Positions 14,839 through 22,636 of a stretch of 45,532 nucleotides of DNA are shown one piece after another; the first letter of the stretch is position 1; every line of letters starts with the position of its first letter. The position numbers and the translations under genes were made by a program. The DNA comes from Clostridia bacterium (lineage in GTDB: Bacteria; Bacillota; Clostridia; Oscillospirales; CAG-382), in NCBI GenBank assembly GCA_017466805.1, contig JAFTTN010000070.1, positions 1-45,532 on the forward strand, read 5' to 3'. The notes under the pieces are model-generated. The model was not told the DNA's origin. It did not search any database and saw only the letters and a program-made list of their open reading frames with translations.

Positions 14839-15972
14839 TTAAAGCAAGGCGAAATATACCAATCTGTCGCTCCCGTCGGGCATATCGCCTTTATAGGTTT
14901 TTGTGTTTTGAAATCCGCATTTTTTCATAACCGCCTTCATACGCGCGTTATTCGAAGAAACGTCGGCATAGATTCGTTTTAGCCCAAGCGTTTCCTTGGC
15001 GTATTTCTTTGCAAGCATAACCGCTTCGGTGCCGTAGCCTTTTCCGCGGTAACCTTCGTTTGCAAGAAACAGCGAAATATCACAGCGGTTTTCGGAATAT
15101 ACGATACGTTCGAAGGTAAGCGAGCCGATAATTTCGTCGGTCTTGGTAAAAATTCCCGTAACTGCGTTCCATTCGGAGTGCTCCAAGCTTTGCGCGTAAA
15201 GCCTGTCCGCCTCCTCCTCGTTATAGGTATAATCGGATTCGTTTTCGGGCTCGTACTTGCGCCAAAGTGCGCGCATTTCCTTTTGTGTCATAGTGCGAAG
15301 GGATATGCTCTTTCCGTGAATATCAATCATTTTGGCTTCTCCTTCTTGCTTTTTGCTTTGCTGTTTCGATTCGGCAAGTATCATATGGTGGCAAAGCACC
15401 ATTTCGTTCCCGCCCGAAAAACCGAAGTATTCGGTGCGTATTTCAAATCCGTGCTTTTTGTAAAGCGCTATTGCGGCGGTATTGGATTTTATAACGTCGA
15501 GATGTATTTCTGCGCCGTTGCAGCTTTCTATGCAATAATCGAGCAGTATCGAGCCACAGCCTCTTCCGCGCAGTGTGGGCTCGATGCATATGTTGGTGAT
15601 GTTATATCCGCGGTATTTTATATTTTCCTTAAAAAGCGGTTCAAAGTATTTTTTGCGAGTCAGGGCAACACCCTGCTCTATCGACATCGGGATTACCGCA
15701 GATTCTGCAAAGGTAAAGCGCTTTCCGCAGGGGATAACGCAGGCAATGCCGACGATTTTGCCTTCCAGCTCTATTACCTTTATATTTTCGTAATAGAAAA
15801 TATCACCCTTGGTTTCGTAGCAATCTGTAAACAGCGCAACCCAATCCGCGCTTTCGCAATCGCGCGTGATTTCGGGGTAGATATAAGGGTCGGTAAGATG
15901 TACGTATTTTGCGATGCCTGCAATATCGTCTTCGATCCTTGCGGCTCGGCATATAAGCTTTTGTTTGTTCAT
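14839..15972 (-). CDS. Double GNAT-domain acetyltransferase
   Basis: 377 residues with two N-acetyltransferase domains. The first (about 1-200) has the acetyl-CoA loop LRGRGCGSILL at 134-144 and NTAAIALYKKHGFE. The second (about 215-377) has YRGKGYGTEAV and NNARMKAVMKKCGF, as in RimJ/RimL-type proteins. Between them a Lys/Gln-rich linker contains an in-frame Met215 whose ATG (15330-15328) has AAGGAG 8 nt upstream. A 163-residue second-domain product could therefore also be made, or the gene is a recent fusion of two acetyltransferase genes. Substrates unknown. The SD of the first ATG is weak. Confidence 0.85.
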   Translation of the reverse strand: MNKQKLICRAARIEDDIAGIAKYVHLTDPYIYPEITRDCESADWVALFTDCYETKGDIFYYENIKVIELEGKIVGIACVIPCGKRFTFAESAVIPMSIEQGVALTRKKYFEPLFKENIKYRGYNITNICIEPTLRGRGCGSILLDYCIESCNGAEIHLDVIKSNTAAIALYKKHGFEIRTEYFGFSGGNEMVLCHHMILAESKQQSKKQEGEAKMIDIHGKSISLRTMTQKEMRALWRKYEPENESDYTYNEEEADRLYAQSLEHSEWNAVTGIFTKTDEIIGSLTFERIVYSENRCDISLFLANEGYRGKGYGTEAVMLAKKYAKETLGLKRIYADVSSNNARMKAVMKKCGFQNTKTYKGDMPDGSDRLVYFALL

Positions 15973-16009
15973 ATCGTTTGTCCGTATGGTTGGAATTTAA
16001 GCGGGTGTT

Positions 16010-16288
16010 TCATTTTTTTTTAATAACCCAATCAGAGTTTTTGTCAACTCTCTCTGCGACGTACCCGCAGGGCATATTCGCTATCTGTGCAACCGAATTA
16101 TCGGTAGCAAACATTTCGTACATTGAAACGATTCTTGCGTCGCTTATGATATGGAGTTTTCCGCACAGGAATTGCCACATGCCGTCCTCTTCGTCATGTG
16201 AAACGTACAAAATGTCGGATTTTTCTTGGAGTATGTGACAACACGTTATTGCCATAGTGTCCGGTTCGTCGTTGAAAGGGTATTTCAT
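16010..16288 (-). CDS. DUF2185-like small protein
   Basis: A 92-residue cytoplasmic protein. The pattern CCHILQEKSDILYVSHDEED, GMWQFLCG and ARIVSMYEM, ending in MPCGYVAERVDKNSDWV, matches what I recall of DUF2185/immunity-like proteins. These are often found as single genes or as immunity partners of polymorphic toxins. No toxin is adjacent. A clear SD (AAAAAGGAG) precedes the ATG by 6 nt. Function not established. Confidence 0.7.
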   Translation of the reverse strand: MKYPFNDEPDTMAITCCHILQEKSDILYVSHDEEDGMWQFLCGKLHIISDARIVSMYEMFATDNSVAQIANMPCGYVAERVDKNSDWVIKKK

Positions 16289-16344
16289 CGTTTTCTCCTT
16301 TTTATATAAATCGAGTATATCGAAAACCCCGTTAAGAATTTATA

Positions 16345-17484
16345 TCACTGAGATGCACGGCACAGCTGCACAACGCATTCTATATGCTCGGTAAAGGGGA
16401 ACATATCTACAGGTTGAATCTTTTTTACCTTATATCCGCCCTTGCGGAGCGCAAATAGATCTCGCGACAGCGTTTCGGGGTTGCAGGAAATATAAACGAT
16501 TCGCTTGGGCGACAGAGCAAGTAACGCATCGAGAAAGCGTTTGCTGCAGCCCGCGCGCGGCGGGTCGGTTATAACAACGTCGGCGCGTTCGCCCTTCAAA
16601 GCAAGATTTTGCATAAAATCGCCTGCATCGGCAACCGTAAACGATGCGTTTTTAATAGCGTTTTCACGCGCGTTGGTTTGCGCGTCGACTACGGCATCGG
16701 GGTTGGATTCGACACCGATAACCGTTTTTGCCTTATCGGCAAGCGCAAGTCCGATAGTTCCGGTGCCGCAATAGGCGTCGATAACTTTTTCCTTGCCGGT
16801 GAGCGCCGCGAATTCGAGCGCCTTTGAATATAGAATTTCGGTTTGCTTTGAATTTACCTGATAAAACGAGCGCGGGCTTATACGAAAGCGTTTTCCGAGC
16901 AAGGTATCGGTAATATATCCGTTTCCGTGCAAAATTTCGCGGACTTCACCGATATACAGCGGCGTTTCGGTGGGGTTAACACACCAAATCACCGTGGTTA
17001 TATCTGTGTGCCGTTTAAGCAAAGCCTCGGTAAATTCCTTTTTGTGCGGAAAATCGCCCTTTGCGGTGACGAGCGCGACCATTATTTCGCCGCTTGCCGC
17101 GCCTTTGCGTATCATTGCGTGGCGGAAAAAGCCGCGGCCGGTGTTGAGGTCATACGCCTTGATTTTGAAAAAAACACAAAGCTCGCGCAGAGATTTAATT
17201 ATTTTATCGGCATATTCGTCCTCGAGCAAGCAGGAATCGGTCTGTGCTATACGCCTTGAGGACGATTGATAGATACCCGAAACGATTTTGCCGTTGCGAA
17301 ACCCGAATATGCGCGAGGTTTTGTTGCGGTAGCCGTTCGGGTTTTCCATACCGATAATTTCATCAACGTGGCAATATCTGCCGATAAGCTTTATTATTTT
17401 GGATTGCTTAAGCGAAAGCTGCTCCTCGTAGCTTAAATTGCGAAGCTGGCAACCGCCGCACTTTTTGTAAATCGGACAGTTCAT
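16345..17484 (-). CDS. RlmD-type rRNA (uracil-5-)-methyltransferase without TRAM domain
   Basis: A 379-residue SAM-dependent RNA m5U methyltransferase of the TrmA/RlmC/RlmD family. It starts directly with the iron-sulfur cysteines Cys3, Cys9 and Cys12, with a fourth in DSCLLED, and lacks the N-terminal TRAM domain. SAM site VIDAYCGTGTIGLALA, motif ITDPPRAGC and catalytic Cys334 in YISCNPETL are present, with Glu369 near the end as the likely base. A second, TRAM-containing member lies 2.5 kb upstream in the same orientation, so the two probably modify different uracils. Exact target not decidable. Confidence 0.92.
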   Translation of the reverse strand: MNCPIYKKCGGCQLRNLSYEEQLSLKQSKIIKLIGRYCHVDEIIGMENPNGYRNKTSRIFGFRNGKIVSGIYQSSSRRIAQTDSCLLEDEYADKIIKSLRELCVFFKIKAYDLNTGRGFFRHAMIRKGAASGEIMVALVTAKGDFPHKKEFTEALLKRHTDITTVIWCVNPTETPLYIGEVREILHGNGYITDTLLGKRFRISPRSFYQVNSKQTEILYSKALEFAALTGKEKVIDAYCGTGTIGLALADKAKTVIGVESNPDAVVDAQTNARENAIKNASFTVADAGDFMQNLALKGERADVVITDPPRAGCSKRFLDALLALSPKRIVYISCNPETLSRDLFALRKGGYKVKKIQPVDMFPFTEHIECVVQLCRASQ

Positions 17485-17493
17485 AAGAACACC

Positions 17494-17772
17494 TTATCTG
17501 TAAATAAATATCAGGATTTGCTCGGCAACGTATAAAATTATCATAAGTATGCCGCATATAAGATAAAAGCGTGTCATACCGAGCTCTTTTTTGCTTTTTC
17601 GAAGTATTGCGACAAGCACGAGCAATATTCCCAAAAGCAATGGGAATATATCGGAAATACCTTTGCAAAGCCCCGAAAAATCGATAATAAACAGCGCGAG
17701 CATTAAAATCGCGATACACAGCGCGGCAACGGCAACCGCTTTTTGCTTTTTTGGCAGTTCGCTGAATTTCAT
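17494..17772 (-). CDS. Small three-span membrane protein
   Basis: 92 residues with three predicted membrane helices (about 12-32, 40-58, 67-90) and a basic turn RKSKKE between the second and third. No family recognised. Its ATG overlaps the stop of the PHP gene (ATGA) and the RlmD-like gene follows after 9 nt, so it is read as part of that operon. Confidence 0.75.
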   Translation of the reverse strand: MKFSELPKKQKAVAVAALCIAILMLALFIIDFSGLCKGISDIFPLLLGILLVLVAILRKSKKELGMTRFYLICGILMIILYVAEQILIFIYR

Positions 17773-18605
17773 ATATTTTTAAGCCTTTCATAAACGCATA
17801 TCGGTACTTTTCTTCCGCTCGAGCCGCTTCCGAGCAGAATTCCCGGCTTGCGCGTGCCGTGAAAATCGCTTCCGCCGCTGTGAAGCAACGAAAATTCCTC
17901 GGCTATGGCGCAAAGCCGCTCTGATTTTGCGGCATCGAAGTTAAGGTAAAGCGATTCTATCGCATCGAGCCCGCATTCCTTTGCTTTCGGAAGAAAAGCG
18001 CGCAGCTCGTCTTCGCTTAAATCGAGAAATGGATGCGCCAAAACCGCAATTGCCCCAATGGATTTTAAAAACGAAATCGCTTCGAATACGTCGACTCGCT
18101 TTACCGGAACGTAGAATTCGCTGTCCTTTGCAAGCAGAGTTTCAAACGCTTTGCTTATCGATTCGATATATCCCTTTTCGACAAGCGCTTCGCCAATGTG
18201 CGAGCGGTTGAAGCGTCCGTCGGCGGTTTTCGCCTTTATTTCGTCGAAATCGATATCGTATCCCGCCGCTTTAAGATTGTTTATAAGCAGACGGTTGCTG
18301 TTTTCCTTGTTTTTTACAAGTACCTTTACGTAATCGTCGACCTTACCAAAGCACTCGGGCTTTATAAACAAGCCGACTATATGAAGCTCGGTTGCGCCGT
18401 AATCGGTGGAAAGCTCGGTGCCCGCAACTGCGGTTACCGCGCTTGCTTTTGCCGCCTCGATAAATTCGGGCAAGCCCGAAACCGTGTTGTGATCGGTAAG
18501 CGCAACGGCGGAAATGCCCAGCGCCTCGGCCTCTTCGATAAGCTGCTTCGGGGTATATGTGCCGTCGGAATAATTTGAATGTGTATGAAGATCGCAGTAT
18601 TGCAT
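17769..18605 (-). CDS. PHP-domain phosphoesterase
   Basis: 278-residue PHP domain protein, similar to the RNase AM/YciV-type 3',5'-nucleoside-bisphosphate phosphatases. Metal ligands are visible in DLHTHSNYSDGT (5-16), LTDHNTVSGL (about 36-45), LAHPFLDL (about 193-200) and the C-terminal SGGSDFHGTRKPG. It would hydrolyse phosphate from small nucleotides or oligonucleotides in the cytoplasm. It lies 34 nt after the HAD phosphatase and is coupled to the small membrane protein. Confidence 0.88.
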   Translation of the reverse strand: MQYCDLHTHSNYSDGTYTPKQLIEEAEALGISAVALTDHNTVSGLPEFIEAAKASAVTAVAGTELSTDYGATELHIVGLFIKPECFGKVDDYVKVLVKNKENSNRLLINNLKAAGYDIDFDEIKAKTADGRFNRSHIGEALVEKGYIESISKAFETLLAKDSEFYVPVKRVDVFEAISFLKSIGAIAVLAHPFLDLSEDELRAFLPKAKECGLDAIESLYLNFDAAKSERLCAIAEEFSLLHSGGSDFHGTRKPGILLGSGSSGRKVPICVYERLKNI

Positions 18606-18639
18606 AGCCGACTCACTTGAATATGATTTTGTTGCTTTG

Positions 18640-19335
18640 TCAGAGTATATTTTTTATCTCCGCAAGGCTCGAAACGGTATAATTCACAGCCGTATCGGGC
18701 GGGAGAACGGTTGATTTGGGGTTATAAAAGCAGGTTTGGATTCCCGCATTTATGCCGCCTAACATATCCGAAGAAAGCGAATCGCCGATTATAAGTATTT
18801 CTTCGGGTAGTATTTTTTGGCTCGAGGAAGCGTTTAGGCGTTCGATACAGGTGTCGAAAAATTGCTTCGAGGGCTTCGAAAAGCCTATTTCCTCCGAAAT
18901 GAAAAGGTGGGAAAAATAATCGTAAAGACCGCCGTTTTTCAATCGGTTAACCTGCTGGTGAAACGGTCCGTTGCTCGCAACGCAAAGAAGGTATTTGCCG
19001 CGAAGATAATCCAAAAGCTTTTTTGCGCCGTCGATAACTATTGCGCTTTCGAAAAGATATTCGCGGAAGAATTTTTCAAAAGCGATTCCGTCGGCGGATA
19101 TTCCCAACCGCTCGAAAATTAAATTCCATCGTATTTTTTTGAGCGTTTCAAAATCAAGCTCGCCTTTTTCTATCGATTGCCACAGCTTATTGTTGGTTTC
19201 GTTAAAAACGTCGAACATATCATCGGTATATTCGCAAAGCCCAAACCCTTTAAAGCCGTTTTTCATTGCTTCTTTAACGTATCCGTCGAAGCTTAACAGC
19301 GTGTTGTCGATATCGAAGAGAACGGCTTTTATCAT
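18640..19335 (-). CDS. HAD-family hydrolase (YjjG-like)
   Basis: 231-residue haloacid dehalogenase phosphatase. Motif I is FDIDNTLL with nucleophile Asp8 and Asp10, motif II is VASNG, and motif IV is IIGDSLSSDMLGG. The cap domain and the tail GIQTCFYNP resemble YjjG nucleotidase/noncanonical pyrimidine nucleotide phosphatases. The start at 19335 is preferred over an ATG 16 codons upstream because AGAGG precedes it and motif I is then N-terminal. Confidence 0.88.
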   Translation of the reverse strand: MIKAVLFDIDNTLLSFDGYVKEAMKNGFKGFGLCEYTDDMFDVFNETNNKLWQSIEKGELDFETLKKIRWNLIFERLGISADGIAFEKFFREYLFESAIVIDGAKKLLDYLRGKYLLCVASNGPFHQQVNRLKNGGLYDYFSHLFISEEIGFSKPSKQFFDTCIERLNASSSQKILPEEILIIGDSLSSDMLGGINAGIQTCFYNPKSTVLPPDTAVNYTVSSLAEIKNIL

Positions 19336-19358
19336 AGCAAACCTCTTTTTTGAAATAA

Positions 19359-19913
19359 TCAAAGCTCGGCTATTACTCTGCAAGGCAGACCGCTTATTCC
19401 GATAATATTCATCGGGTAGGTGTGCGCGGTTATATTGCTTTTATCGAGCAGAGTATCGAGCTTGCGCAGGTTTTCGATAACGAATACACCCTTATCGGCA
19501 CAAAGCGAGTCGGTGGGAATATGCTCTGCACCGCGGCGAACGCCTGCAAAATCTATGCCGATAATCGAAATACTCTTTTCCAAAAGCGCATTAATCAGGC
19601 TTATCGAAAGCTGAGGGTGTTCTTTATAATATCTGCGCGTGCCGTATTCCTCGGTTTTCGAAAAGCCGGAATAGAATGCGACAAATGAATCGGCTTTTAT
19701 CGATTCGATATCGATATCGGATATTTCTATATCTCTGTTTTGCACCTGCGAAACGTCGAACACTATCATTTTGCGCTCGGTGTATTCCAACGGAAATTCC
19801 TTGTCCATAACGTCGAAATGAGTTCCGAGGTGTCCTACCAATTCTTTTTTCTTGTTATCGCGCGCTTCGGCAAGCATTTCGGGAGTAACCGCAAGCGTTA
19901 AATCTGTTTTCAT
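19359..19913 (-). CDS. Cyclase-family metal hydrolase (kynurenine formamidase-like fold)
   Basis: 184-residue protein with the cyclase family metal signature HLGTHFD (His28, His32, Asp34). Other family signs are AFYSGFSK (about 80), ISIIGIDFAGVRR (about 114-126) and the C-terminal PMNIIGISGLPCRVIA. Members hydrolyse amides such as N-formylkynurenine, but gene context gives no tryptophan pathway. It is about 20-30 residues shorter than typical, lacking the usual N-terminal segment before the metal site. It lies between the HAD and RlmD-ASCH genes with short gaps. Confidence 0.85.
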   Translation of the reverse strand: MKTDLTLAVTPEMLAEARDNKKKELVGHLGTHFDVMDKEFPLEYTERKMIVFDVSQVQNRDIEISDIDIESIKADSFVAFYSGFSKTEEYGTRRYYKEHPQLSISLINALLEKSISIIGIDFAGVRRGAEHIPTDSLCADKGVFVIENLRKLDTLLDKSNITAHTYPMNIIGISGLPCRVIAEL

Positions 19914-19955
19914 ATAAATTCTCCGATTTTTCGGTATTGCCGAACAGTGTTTTAT

Positions 19956-21653
19956 TTATGTCCTCTTTGGCGGAAAAAGCTCGATGCCGATAACGCCGTG
20001 CTTCTTTTGCTCCTCGGCGGAATAGTATTTTTCCATATCCGAGTGGTGCGCGGAGCCAAGCTCTTCCGCTGTATATCCGCATTTTAAAAGCGGCAGGCTT
20101 TTATACAGCTGCTCGAAGCTTTCGAATCGGTGGAGCTTTTTAACGGTTGCCTTCAGCCTTTCGCCGTTTGAGTTATCGGTAAAGATAATAACGTCGCCCT
20201 CTTTGATGCTTCGGCGCTTTTCGTCAAGCAAGCGCAGCTCTATGGTTTTTTGACCGCTTTTGATTTTTTCAAACGGCGAGCGATCGAGCTTCATTGTGTG
20301 AATCTCGCCTTCTTTGCTTAAACATACAACCGTTTCAACGTGGCCGGTGCGCGGGAACAAATCAAACGGGGTGGCTTCCGACGCGAAATAGCCAGATTCG
20401 GCAAATACCGCGCAGTCGCGCGCGAGCGTTGCAGGGTCGCAGGAAATATAAACGATTCGTTCGGGCGATGCCTTTACCACCGTTTCGATAACCGTTTTAT
20501 CAAGCCCTTTTCGCGGCGGGTCGACGATTATAATATTCGGCTTGCCGAATTTTTTGCGGCATTCCTCTACACCCACGCTTGCGTCGCCGCAGACGAACAG
20601 GGTGTTTTTTTCGTTTCTTTGGTTAAGAAGTGCGTTCGTGCGCGCGTTTTCTATCGCCGCATCGATTATTTCGACGCCGCAAAGCTTGTCTTCCTTTCCG
20701 GCAACGCAAATGCCGATAGTTCCGGCACCGCAATAAAGGTCGAGAATAACGGCGGATTCGCAATCCCGCTTCGCAAGGCTTGCGGCGTGGCTGTAAAGCT
20801 TTTCCGCCATAACCGCGTTTACCTGATAAAAGGCGCGGGGCGAGATTTCGAAGGTTTTTCCGCAAAGCATATCGGTAAGCGTTTCGCTTCCGAGCAGGCG
20901 GTAGGTTTCGTCGCCGAAAATCACGTTGTCGCGGCGGGTGTTAACGTTTATATGCACACCGATAATTGCGGGGAATTTTGCGGTCAGAGCCTCGGCAAGC
21001 AAAGATAAATTTCTGTGCTTTTTCGCAACCACCAGGCACAAAAGTATTTGGTTTTTGCGGTTTTTACGCATTACCGCGTGGCGAATAACACCCTTGCCGC
21101 TTTCTTCGTCGTATGCGGGGAGCGAAAGCCTATCGGCAAGTTCGGCGGTATACGCCGCGATATCGCTGAATATTTTATCCTGCAGCGGACAGCTTTTGTG
21201 CTCGACTATGCGGTGCGAGCGCTTTGCGTAATAACCGAAGGTTGCATATCCGTTGTTTTGAGCAAAGGGGTATTGCACCTTGTTGCGATAATGCTCGGGG
21301 TTATCCGAAACGGTGGGATTCACCGCAATATCGAGCTTCGCAATGCGTGCAAAAGCCTGCTTTACCGTGTTTCGCTTTAATTCAAGCTCGTATTCGTAGG
21401 AAATATGACGGTATGCACAGCCGCCGCACTGTCTGCAAACGGTGCAGTTCGGGGTTATTCTGTGCTCGGAGGGCTTTATTATTTCGATAAGCTTGGCAAA
21501 GGAATGGCTTTTAAGCTCCTTTAACACGAGGCAGCTGCAAATATCGCCCGTGACGGTATCCGCAACGAAATAGACCTTGCCGTCCAGCCTGCCGATTCCG
21601 TAGCCTTCGGGAGTGACGTCGGTTATTTCAAGTGTAACAATATCGTTTTTCAT
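19956..21653 (-). CDS. rlmD: RlmD-type methyltransferase fused to a C-terminal ASCH domain
   Basis: 565 residues. A TRAM domain (about 1-60) is followed by Fe-S cysteines in NCTVCRQCGGC (about 68-78), with a later one in KSCPLQ. The methyltransferase core has LDLYCGAGTIG, IIVDPPRKGL and catalytic Cys405 in YISCDPATL, as in 23S rRNA m5U methyltransferase. After HVETVV the chain continues through GEIHT into an ASCH domain from Met454: KTIELRLLDEKRR, then a KEGDVIIF strand. ASCH domains bind RNA or nucleotides. Met454 (ATG at 20294) could be an internal start with a weak SD. Its start overlaps the rnfD-like stop (TAATG). Confidence 0.92.
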   Translation of the reverse strand: MKNDIVTLEITDVTPEGYGIGRLDGKVYFVADTVTGDICSCLVLKELKSHSFAKLIEIIKPSEHRITPNCTVCRQCGGCAYRHISYEYELELKRNTVKQAFARIAKLDIAVNPTVSDNPEHYRNKVQYPFAQNNGYATFGYYAKRSHRIVEHKSCPLQDKIFSDIAAYTAELADRLSLPAYDEESGKGVIRHAVMRKNRKNQILLCLVVAKKHRNLSLLAEALTAKFPAIIGVHINVNTRRDNVIFGDETYRLLGSETLTDMLCGKTFEISPRAFYQVNAVMAEKLYSHAASLAKRDCESAVILDLYCGAGTIGICVAGKEDKLCGVEIIDAAIENARTNALLNQRNEKNTLFVCGDASVGVEECRKKFGKPNIIIVDPPRKGLDKTVIETVVKASPERIVYISCDPATLARDCAVFAESGYFASEATPFDLFPRTGHVETVVCLSKEGEIHTMKLDRSPFEKIKSGQKTIELRLLDEKRRSIKEGDVIIFTDNSNGERLKATVKKLHRFESFEQLYKSLPLLKCGYTAEELGSAHHSDMEKYYSAEEQKKHGVIGIELFPPKRT

Positions 21654-22636
21654 TACTTTTCTTTCTTAACTCCCAAAACGCGCGGCTTTGTGAATTTTTC
21701 GATAAAGGGGGATGCGATATTCATAAGCAGCACCACGAAATATCCCCATTCGTATCCGTTTCCGATTTTGCGAGTAACGAATATAAGCACACCGCAGGCG
21801 GCGCCGAATATGATTTTTCCGAGCTTGGTTACCGGCACGGTGTGGCTTTCGTTAACCGCGAAAACCGAAAGAAATACGATTGCGCCCGAAAGAATAACGC
21901 TGAACGCGTAATAGTTGCTTTCGGCATCGTCGGAGGGGAAAACGAGCGCAAGCAGAAGCACGGGGACAAGCATCGCAAGCGTGCCCTTCCAATCGGCTTC
22001 GCGCCGTATGCACAGCCATATAAGCGAAAGCGCCGTTGCGGCAACTGCGATTTCGCCCAAATTACCGCTTGCGTAGCCGTAAAGCTGTGCAAGGACACCG
22101 TCCTCGTAAACGCTTCCGTCCGCCATATATTGCAACGGCGAAATAACTCGGTAGCCGTCTATAAGCCTTTCGTCGATAGAAAAGCTGAACGGCGAAAAAT
22201 ATGCAAAGGGGCGGGTGAACGCAGTCATTTTTGCAGGGAAGCAAAGATTAAGCACCGCCGCCGAGAAAACGAAGGGGTTGAAAAGCCGCTTTGCACGGAA
22301 CACTCGTATGTTTTTTGCGATAACCACGAGCACTGCGGAGATAATAGGTATCCAAAGCGGCGCGGTGACCGGCATCGAAAATACCGAAAGTATCCCGTAT
22401 ACCGCCGCCATAATATCGATACGGGCAAACGGCTTTGCCTTGAAAACAAAGCGTTTTACGGTATAATCAAGCGCAATCGAAAGCAACGCGGCGATTAGGC
22501 AAAGCGTTATAACTCTTGCGCCGAACGCAAATATGCTCCAAACGAGCACGGGAGCAAGCGCAACCAGCCATTCGCCGCCCTTTGCAAGCGCGGTTTTATC
22601 GGTGTGGATATAGGGTGCGGAAATATTTTTCGTCAT
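21653..22636 (-). CDS. RnfD/NqrB-family membrane subunit
   Basis: 327-residue integral membrane protein with about nine helices, related to RnfD of the Rnf ferredoxin:NAD+ oxidoreductase. The N-terminus APYIHTDKT resembles the RnfD start, and RLFNPFVFSAAVL the conserved helix. The Thr that carries covalent FMN in RnfD/NqrB (context S-x-A-T-P-L) appears as Ser166 in VISPLQYM, so flavinylation is uncertain. It overlaps the RnfC-like gene by ATGA, but rnfG, rnfE, rnfA and rnfB are absent. It may pair with other subunits encoded elsewhere or form a reduced complex. Confidence 0.82.
   Translation of the reverse strand: MTKNISAPYIHTDKTALAKGGEWLVALAPVLVWSIFAFGARVITLCLIAALLSIALDYTVKRFVFKAKPFARIDIMAAVYGILSVFSMPVTAPLWIPIISAVLVVIAKNIRVFRAKRLFNPFVFSAAVLNLCFPAKMTAFTRPFAYFSPFSFSIDERLIDGYRVISPLQYMADGSVYEDGVLAQLYGYASGNLGEIAVAATALSLIWLCIRREADWKGTLAMLVPVLLLALVFPSDDAESNYYAFSVILSGAIVFLSVFAVNESHTVPVTKLGKIIFGAACGVLIFVTRKIGNGYEWGYFVVLLMNIASPFIEKFTKPRVLGVKKEK

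Noticed and set aside
16010..16288. DUF2185-like protein as immunity half of a toxin-immunity pair.
   Set aside because: No toxin-like gene is adjacent on either side.
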